Part shown: one piece after another, positions 1 to 5,253 of the stretch
Layout: each line of letters begins with the position of its first letter
How positions within the stretch are numbered: position 1 is the stretch's first letter
Source of the DNA: Betaproteobacteria bacterium
GTDB taxonomy: Bacteria; Pseudomonadota; Gammaproteobacteria; Burkholderiales; Casimicrobiaceae
Assembly (NCBI GenBank): GCA_016704895.1
Contig: JADIZG010000063.1
Span: forward strand, 1-5,253
Reading direction: 5' to 3'
Length of the DNA stretch: 5,253 bases
Notes under the pieces: generated by a model
What the model was told of the DNA's origin: nothing
Database searches by the model: none
The model's input: the letters and a program-made list of their open reading frames with translations, nothing else
Made by a program: the position numbers and the translations under genes

Positions 1-887
<887 letters not shown>

Positions 888-900
888 TCGCCTGTTCTCT

Positions 901-2093
901 CTATTGCTCGCGCCCGCCGCCCTGCTCGCGAAGTACCCGCCGCACCTGCCGCCGCCCGAACCGCACCAGATGGCGGTAGCGGCTCGTGTAGAACAGCGTG
1001 TAGCCGGCGAGGCAGCCTAGCAGCGCGTACGTATTGTCGTAGAAGACGACCGCCATCGCCAGACAAAGCAGGCTGTGCACCCACAGCCGCGGCGCGACGC
1101 GCCCGTTGGCGCGATGCAGGTGCAGGTGGCGATGGCTCCGGTCCCCCGCACGCCGATCGCCGCGCCGCCGCTCCTCGCCGGGCGGGCCGAGATCCTGGAC
1201 GCGGCGCTCCAGCCTGCGCCGCTCGCGCGGGATCGCGATGCGGCGGAACACGAGCGAATGCAGGTGCAGCGCGTCGGGGGCCATCAGCGGCACGTGACGC
1301 ACCATGCCGCGCCGGTACATCGCGAACAGCGTGTCGACGATCGGGTAGCCCGCCAGCACGATGACGTACCAGGCCGAGATCGCGTCGTTGTTCTTGACGA
1401 GCCGGATCGCGAGCGCCGCGTAGACGAAGCCGATGAAGTACGCGCCCGCATCGCCGAGGAAGATCCTGCCGCGCGGGTAGTTCCAGACCAGGAAGCCGGC
1501 GAGCGCGCCGATCATCGCGAGCGCCTGGGCGAGCGTCTCGTGGTCGTGCGCCCAGCCGGCGGCGAGCGCGATGCCGCCGAACATGATCAGCGCGGTTCCG
1601 CTCGCGAGCCCGTGCATGCCGTCGATCAGGTTGAACGCGTTGCAGGCGCCGATCACCATGAACCAGGTGAGCGGCAGCGCGAACCACGCGAAGCCGAGCA
1701 GGTAGTCGACGAGCGGAAGGTCGACGCGCGGGACCACGCTGCCCGCGTAGTAGCTCGCGAGCGCCGCGGAGACGAGCGCCGCGAGCAACCGGTAGCGCGG
1801 GCGCACGCGGCGCGTGAGGTCCTCGACGAGTCCCGCCGCGACGACCGGATCGCCGCCAAGAGCAGCGGCAGCGCGGCGGAGAATTCGTCGAATCCGAACA
1901 GGTGGGCGACGAGGATCGCAGTGGCGAACGCGATGTAGAGGATCGTTCCGCCCAGGCGCGAGGTCGGCGTGACGTGCATCGCCTGCAGGCCGTCGGCGTG
2001 GTCGTGACCAATGGATCGAGCACTGATCGCGACCGGCATGAGCGCGCCGGCGCACAGTGCGGGGACTGCCGCGAACCACCACTCCGGATGCAT
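901..2093 (-). CDS. Polyprenyl-phosphate N-acetylhexosamine-1-phosphate transferase, WecA/MraY superfamily (frameshifted)
   Basis: A multi-pass inner-membrane enzyme that would transfer a sugar-1-phosphate from a UDP-sugar to undecaprenyl phosphate, starting a lipid-linked glycan. The N-terminal 82 residues (MHPEWWFAAVPALCAG...HVTPTSRLGGTILYIAFATA) lie in one frame and the rest in another. Adding one C at about 1845-1849 joins them as LLLAAIPVVAAGLVEDLT and gives 397 residues ending at TAG 903-901. Motifs in order: AGLVEDLT (E91-D92, the DD-like acidic pair), NAFNLIDGMHGLASG (D158), YPRGRIFLGDAGAYFIGF (D215), AWYVIVLAGYPIVDTLFAMYRR, and the loop PDALHLHSLVFRR (about 273-285). A charged, Arg- and His-rich stretch of about 30 residues precedes the last hydrophobic segments. 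The ATG at 2093 is preceded by GGAAGGGGAG, a good but close SD. uxs follows in the same operon. Substrate sugar (GlcNAc, FucNAc, QuiNAc or another) cannot be read. WecA, WbpL and WbcO are equally possible labels, so no symbol is given. Confidence 0.9.
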
Positions 2094-2111
2094 CTCCCCT
2101 TCCGTCCCGTG

Positions 2112-2136
2112 CGCGGCATCGAAGTGCGATGCCGCG
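2112..2136 (-). promoter_or_regulatory. Leader hairpin just upstream of the transferase start
   Basis: A perfect 10-bp inverted repeat (CGCGGCATCG / CGATGCCGCG) with a 5-nt loop lies on the transcribed strand, its base 18 nt before the ATG at 2093 and just upstream of the SD sequence. There is no T-tract, so it is not a factor-independent terminator. A stable 5'-leader structure could affect mRNA stability or ribosome access. The function is inference; the structure itself is read directly. Confidence 0.45.
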
Positions 2137-2327
2137 TCGTCGAGCTACCGCTGCACCGGTGCCCCCGTACCGGTGCGGCGGTCGTGCGAGGCGTTCGATC
2201 TCGATTCGATGTCTAGCGTGAACCGGTCGAATGCGCTCACACTGAAGTCGTGGACGAATCTAACCACGGCCCGGAGTGGGTATACCACCGTTCCGTGCGC
2301 ATTCCCTGCGCTATATCAAGCAGATAG

Positions 2328-2345
2328 GTAACAAGAACGTAACAA
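2328..2345. promoter_or_regulatory. Direct repeat GTAACAA-N4-GTAACAA, 11-bp period
   Basis: Two identical heptamers GTAACAA (2328-2334 and 2339-2345) are spaced exactly one helical turn apart, in the AT-richer part of the region upstream of the transferase operon. Direct repeats with 11-bp phasing are typical of sites bound by OmpR/PhoB-type response regulators. No specific regulator can be named, and chance is not excluded. Confidence 0.35.
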
Positions 2346-2353
2346 CTGCCCAA

Positions 2354-2372
2354 TGGCTCACCGGGTGAGCCA
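2354..2372. promoter_or_regulatory. 19-bp perfect dyad, operator-like
   Basis: TGGCTCACC, one central G, then GGTGAGCCA form a perfect 9-bp inverted repeat with a single-base centre. A 1-nt loop cannot make a good RNA hairpin, so a dimeric DNA-binding protein is a more natural reading than a terminator. It lies 8 bp from the GTAACAA direct repeat and about 260 bp upstream of the transferase start. Confidence 0.4.
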
Positions 2373-2424
2373 GTGTCCGATGTGCGCAGCGTTGACGATG
2401 ATTTGTGTACGACGAACCTCGCCT

Positions 2425-2480
2425 GTGGATCGGCCTTCTGTGGGCCGCACTTCTGTGGGTCGGCCTTCAGGCCGACAAGG
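2425..2480 (+). repeat. Two single REP palindromes, one degenerate
   Basis: The copy at 2455-2476 has a GTGG head followed by an 8-bp stem (GTCGGCCT / AGGCCGAC) around TC, the same unit as in the neighbouring pairs. The copy at 2425-2447 starts GTGGATCGGCCTTC but has a disturbed loop (CGGCC / GGCCG arms remain), so it looks like a decayed copy. Both point the same way. REP elements of this GTGG-headed type are non-coding and are mobilised elsewhere by REP-associated tyrosine transposases. No such gene is in the window. Confidence 0.75.
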
Positions 2481-2491
2481 CTCGCGCTGTT

Positions 2492-2562
2492 GTGGGTCGG
2501 CCTTCAGGCCGACAGGGTTCGCTGCATCGAGGCAAAGAGCGTCGGGCTGAAGCCCGACCCAC
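2492..2562. repeat. REPIN 1: two REP palindromes in inverted orientation
   Basis: The left unit starts with GTGG at 2492 and has the stem GTCGGCCT / AGGCCGAC (2496-2513). The right unit is inverted, with stem GTCGGGCT / AGCCCGAC (2541-2558) ending in CCAC (2559-2562). The spacer is 27 nt. Head-to-head REP pairs (REPINs) are the usual mobile unit of this repeat family. The two units use different stem bases: GGCC on the left, GGGC on the right. Confidence 0.8.
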
Positions 2563-2581
2563 AGGATATGGCGAGCTCTTC

Positions 2582-2645
2582 GTGGGTCGGCCTTCAGGCC
2601 GACAGGGCTCATCCACAAAAGACGTCGGGCTGAAGCCCGACCCAC
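2582..2645. repeat. REPIN 2: second inverted REP pair
   Basis: The left unit has GTGG at 2582 and stem 2586-2603 with the GGCC variant. The right unit is inverted, with stem 2624-2641 of the GGGC variant and CCAC at 2642-2645. The spacer is 20 nt and its sequence differs from that of REPIN 1, while the stems match it base for base. The pair ends 11 nt beyond the stop of the mechanosensitive channel gene. Confidence 0.8.
2617..2641 (-). terminator. REP stem followed by TTTT, possible terminator of the channel gene
   Basis: Reading the minus strand after the channel stop (2659-2657), the innermost REP forms a perfect 8-bp GC-rich hairpin (2641-2624) and is followed three bases later by TTTT (2620-2617). 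The T-run is short, so termination is likely weak. The REP could do double duty as a 3' stabiliser or terminator of this transcript. Confidence 0.35.
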
Positions 2646-2656
2646 AAAATCCCGAT

Positions 2657-4462
2657 TCAGCCGCCCTTCGCCGGCGGCGCGAACCATCGACTGCGCGGCA
2701 CGACCTTGGCCTCGGCCGGATCGCCGAGGTAGTGCGGCGACATGATCTGCACGCCGTTCTCGTTGAACACGTCCTGGATCGACGCGTTCAGCGCCGACAC
2801 GAGCAGCGCGCGCGCGTGCGGATCGCGGGCGACGCTGGCAGACGAGCCGGTACTGGACGTAGAAGTCGTCGAGCGAGGTCTGGAACACCGTCGGCGGCGG
2901 CGTGTCGAGGACGCCCTCGACGCGCTTCGCGGCCTCGATCAGCATCGCGTGCACCTGGCGCCAGGGTGCGTCGTAACCGATGCTGACCTTCGCGGCGGCG
3001 ATGAAGCCGGGGCCGTCGACGACGCGCGTGTAATTGGTGGTGACGCTGGCGAGGATCTGCGAGTTCGGCAACGTGAGCTCCTCGCCCCGGCCCGTGCGCA
3101 TCGTCGACGTGAACAATCCCATGCGCGTGAGCGTGCCCTCGCGGTCGCCGACGCGCACGTACTCGCCGGTGCGGAAGGTGCGCGTGTACATCAGGATCAG
3201 GCCGGCCGCCGCCTGGCCGACGATGCCCGACGCGCCGACCGACACCATGAGGCCCAGCAGCACCGACAGCCCCTTGAACGCGTCGGTGTCGGAGCCGGGG
3301 ATGTACGGATAGGCCATCACGGCCGCGAACATCCAGATCGCGATCGTCGCGAGGCGGCGCGTCGCCGGCGCGGTGTCGCGGTCGATGCTGCCGATCGTGA
3401 TCCGGCCCGCCTCGACGCGGTCGAAGAACCGCTTCTGCACACGGTTCACGGCCCACGCGATCACGAAGATCAGGGCCGCGACGAAGAGCGACGGCGCCGC
3501 GTGCGCTATCGCCTCGAGGAGGCCGACCGACGTACGGACGAGGAACCCGGTGAGACCCTCGGCCCACGGCCGCGTGTACGGGAACAGGGCGAGCACGTAG
3601 CCCAGCCACTCCCAGGTCAGCACGAACATGGTCGCGATGGCGAGCGCTGCCATCGCGCGACGAACCAACTCGACGGTCCGGTCGCGCGCGAACAGCTCGC
3701 CGCCGCCGACCTTGACGCGGGGCGAGAGGCGGCCCGCGATACCCATCATCCAGCGCGCGGAGACACGCCACAGCACGCGGGCGAGCCAGAGGAGCGCCAG
3801 CCACACCGCAGTCGCGATCGCTGCATGAATCCCGGCCCCGGTCAGGAACTTCGAGTCGCGCGCCTCGCGCGTCTCCCGTCGATCTGCGCGAGGACCTTCG
3901 CGGCGTCCTCCGCGATCGAACGCATCGTGGCGCCGGGCACCGGCCGCGCGTCGGCCTCCGAGACGACGAACGCAAGCTGGCTGTCGACCAGCACGGCGAC
4001 GCCGATCTCGCCGATGACCAGCGAGACCTTGCCCTCGCCGCCGCGGGAAAAGAGCGTGCGCAGGCGTTCGCGCGCCGCGTCCACGCGGTCCTTCGGCGCC
4101 ACGCCCAGGAACGGCGCACGGAACACGACGACCGGGCGGTTGAGGACCGTGAGCGTCGCATCGTCGTCGGTCGGGTCCGCGGGGCCGAATGCGGCCGAGG
4201 CGGCTGTTGCGTCTATGGCGTCGGTGGCGGGTGCGCCGGCGGGCGCAGGCGCTCCTTTGGCGTCGGAGACGGGTGATCCGGCGGGTGCAGGCGCCCCTTT
4301 GGCGTCGGAGGCCGGTGTCCCGGCGGGCGCAGGCGCCGCGGGCGCCGACGCTGCCTTGTCGCCGGTCGTCGTGCCGCTGGCCGCATCGGCGACCTGCGCG
4401 AACGCGAGTGTCGCGGTCCAGGCGAGCGCGAACGCGAGGGTGCGGATGGCGGTGGCGATCAT
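2657..4462 (-). CDS. MscS-family mechanosensitive ion channel with N-terminal periplasmic domain (two frameshifts)
   Basis: An inner-membrane channel gated by membrane tension. The reconstructed product has about 601 residues. Residues 1-22/27 are a signal peptide (MIATAIRTLAFALAWTATLAFA, AxA sites). About 30-80 is an Ala/Pro/Gly repeat linker. About 88-200 is a periplasmic domain (TLTVLNRPVVVFRAPFLG, VLVDSQLAFVVSEADARPV) found N-terminally in one branch of large MscS proteins. Membrane segments lie at roughly 208-232, 269-294, 306-340 and 370-388, with a Gly/Ala-rich pore helix at about 397-432 (LLGLMVSVGASGIVGQAAAG). The beta domain follows (GDREGTLTRMGLFTSTMRT, LPNSQ), then the C-terminal alpha/beta domain (IQDVFNENGVQIMSPHYLGDP), ending at TGA 2659-2657. 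Frame changes are needed at 3875-3877 (add one G: DGETREARDSKFL) and at 2828-2843 (one base extra or two missing). The ATG at 4462 lacks a clear SD but follows a candidate promoter and starts the signal peptide. Its conductance, and any link to the glycan genes, are unknown. Confidence 0.9.
4217..4342. repeat. Three tandem 42-bp units coding an Ala/Pro/Gly linker
   Basis: Imperfect 42-bp units start at 4217, 4259 and 4301, each with the core GGCGTCGG...CGGCGGGYGCAGGCGC. The third is more diverged at its end. On the minus strand they encode the 14-residue motif SDAKGAPAPAG[S/T/A]P[V/A], between the channel's signal peptide and its periplasmic domain. The unit length is a multiple of three, so gain or loss of copies keeps the frame. 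Such linkers are usually flexible spacers of variable length. Confidence 0.75.
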
Positions 4463-4510
4463 GGGGGAAGCGGCGGGCGCTGCCGAAGGGGCGGTCGCGG
4501 GGACGTGGAG

Positions 4511-4539
4511 ATTGTCCCGGCGGGGGGCGGGAAGGTCAA
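4511..4539 (-). promoter_or_regulatory. Candidate sigma-70 promoter of the mechanosensitive channel gene
   Basis: On the minus strand TTGACC (4539-4534) is followed after exactly 17 bp by GACAAT (4516-4511): 5/6 and 4/6 matches to the -35 and -10 consensus. Transcription would start near 4504, giving a leader of about 42 nt before the ATG at 4462. Its position fits the chosen start and implies that the upstream glycosyltransferase gene ends before it. Confidence 0.5.
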
Positions 4540-4565
4540 CGCCGCTGCCGCGATCGATCCGCCCC

Positions 4566-4589
4566 GTGGGTCCGGCTTCAGCCGGACCC
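4566..4589 (+). repeat. Single REP palindrome at the end of the glycosyltransferase gene
   Basis: A GTGG head (4566-4569) overlaps a perfect 10-bp stem, GGGTCCGGCT / AGCCGGACCC (4568-4577, 4580-4589), around TC. Head, loop (CTTCAG) and overall shape match the cluster at 2425-2645, but the stem sequence differs (TCCGGC against TCGGCC/TCGGGC), so it is a third stem variant. It lies between the last recognisable glycosyltransferase residues and the channel promoter. Because it sits at the 3' end of a gene, a stabilising or terminating role for the transcript is also possible. Confidence 0.65.
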
Positions 4590-5253
4590 GCAGGCATCAG
4601 CGACGCGTCGCAATACTGGGCAAGTCGCTCCCGGAACCCGCGCGCGACCTCGGCGGCCACGCGCCCGGGCTCGTAGACCTCCGCGGCGCGGAGGCGCGCC
4701 GCCTCGGCGATCCGCCGGCACTCGTCGTCGTGGTCCCGGCACCACGCGAGCCGCTCGGCCAGATCCGCGAAGTCGTTCGCGACCGGCACGAAGTGCACCC
4801 AGGGCTCGAACTCGCGCGTGAAGAACGATTCCCACGGCGACGCGGGCGAGAGCACGGTCGAGCCGCTCGCCATCTTCCACGCCCAGGCGCCCCAGGTGCG
4901 CACCTGGCCGTCGACGTCGAGGATCCAGCGGTAACTCATCTGCTGCGAACGCGGGATGCTGGCCGCGAGATGGACGTCGACCGGCAGCCCTTCCACGCCC
5001 TCGACGAGCGCGCGCAGATAGCGGCGCGGATGCTCGCGCCCCGGCGGCGGCGGCGCGAGATAGTTGGCGATCTCGCCATGCGCGCCACCCGCGTACACGG
5101 CGGCGCGCACGGCGCGACTTTCCCAGCGCGTCGACGCGAACCGACTTCCCGGAACAGCCCCGCGTGGCTATCGCTGATGATCCAGTGACTTCCGGGATCC
5201 GGGAACGCGCTCGGATCGCCGCGATGGCTGCAGTAGCATGCGACCCACGGATG
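4578..5253 (-). CDS. Glycosyltransferase family 90 (CAP10-like), C-terminal part; 5' end off window, frameshifted, stop uncertain
   Basis: The GT90 signature is SYRWILDVDGQVRTWGAWAWKM, then ASGSTVLSPASPWESFFTRE, FEPWVHFVPVANDFADLAE, WCRDHDDECRRIAEAARLRA. This is the usual C-terminal nucleotide-sugar-binding half, with acidic and aromatic residues in family positions. Upstream, FASTRWESRAVRAAVYAGG matches the W..R...A...G region. Further upstream HPWVACYCSHRGD...HWIISDSHAGLFR lies in another frame, joined by adding one base at 5146-5150. Recognisable sequence ends near 4608 (ERLAQYCDA). The frame then stays open through the REP and into the channel gene, so the true stop is hidden; TGA at 4580-4578 (one missing base) or 4599-4597 (one extra or two missing) are candidates. 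Known GT90 enzymes use UDP-xylose or UDP-glucose; bacterial members are linked to surface polysaccharides. Donor, acceptor and end point are inferred; the family is confident. Confidence 0.8.
   Translation of the reverse strand, partial: IRGSHATAAIAAIRARSRIPEVTGSSAIATRGCSGKSVRVDALGKSRRARRRVRGWRAWRDRQLSRAAAAGARASAPLSARARRGRGRAAGRRPSRGQHPAFAADELPLDPRRRRPGAHLGRLGVEDGERLDRALARVAVGIVLHARVRALGALRAGRERLRGSGRAARVVPGPRRRVPADRRGGAPPRRGGLRARARGRRGRARVPGATCPVLRRVADACGSG

Larger units (their letters stand above)
2094..2424 (-). other. Non-coding leader and promoter region of the transferase-uxs operon
   Basis: No convincing gene is present on either strand: the open frames here are short and show no protein-like features. 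AT content rises between about 2270 and 2345 compared with the flanks, as expected for a promoter region. No clean -35/-10 pair was found. The best candidate is an extended -10, TGGTATACC on the minus strand (2279-2287), without a good -35. ACCGGTGC occurs twice 14 bp apart (2155-2162, 2169-2176), the first copy inside the palindrome GCACCGGTGC. Together with the direct repeat and dyad listed separately, this suggests a regulated promoter, but nothing identifies the regulator. Confidence 0.4.

Noticed and set aside
2425..2645. Regularly spaced repeats that might suggest a CRISPR array
   Set aside because: The units are short GTGG-headed palindromes in alternating orientation with unequal spacers, which fits REP/REPIN elements. 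CRISPR repeats would share one orientation and near-constant spacing.
2358..2656. The C-terminal extension of the channel ORF with repeated VGLKADP-like peptides
   Set aside because: It is translation of REP DNA in the wrong frame; the neighbouring frame gives a conserved MscS C-terminus and stops at 2659-2657.
2742..4676. A long plus-strand open frame of 644 codons
   Set aside because: It lies antisense to the channel and has Arg/Ala/Glu-rich low-complexity content without a family signature. High-GC codon bias of the minus-strand gene explains it.
3842..5110. A single 422-codon minus-strand ORF apparently fusing a glycosyltransferase to a periplasmic protein
   Set aside because: The second half starts with its own signal peptide and candidate promoter and continues, after a frame repair, into the MscS channel. 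The fusion is most likely an artefact of a hidden stop or indel.

Overview
The window is GC-rich bacterial DNA with four genes, all on the minus strand, so transcription runs from the right edge to the left. In that order they are: the 3' part of a family 90 (CAP10-like) glycosyltransferase; a large MscS-type mechanosensitive channel with a signal peptide and a periplasmic domain; a polyprenyl-phosphate N-acetylhexosamine-1-phosphate transferase of the WecA/MraY superfamily; and a UDP-glucuronate decarboxylase (UDP-xylose synthase), cut by the left edge. Gene content, codon use and a cluster of GTGG-headed REP palindromes suggest a high-GC proteobacterium, probably beta or gamma. The taxon is an inference only.

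Layout by position: 1-887 UDP-xylose synthase (GTG start, partial); 901-2093 lipid-linked sugar-phosphate transferase, 13 nt upstream and surely co-transcribed; 2094-2656 no gene, but a leader hairpin next to the transferase start, a regulatory-looking stretch (an 11-bp-phased direct repeat and a 19-bp palindrome at 2328-2372) and a REP/REPIN cluster (2425-2645); 2657-4462 mechanosensitive channel with its own candidate sigma-70 promoter at 4511-4539; a single REP at 4566-4589; then the glycosyltransferase to the right edge.

Three of the four genes suit a surface-glycan (O-antigen, capsule or exopolysaccharide) locus. The transferase would start the glycan on undecaprenyl phosphate, the decarboxylase would supply UDP-xylose, and family 90 glycosyltransferases include xylosyltransferases. 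The channel has no evident role in that pathway.

The most important caution is that none of the four genes is intact as written. Each needs at least one frame change, at 20-23, 1845-1849, 2828-2843, 3875-3877 and 5146-5150. Conserved protein resumes immediately in the new frame each time. Four of the five are cured by adding one base, and three of those directly lengthen a C/G run. This looks like uncorrected sequencing error, not decay, so the gene limits given are reconstructions. I found no strongly supported new biological system; the REP cluster and the possible xylose link are the points most worth following.
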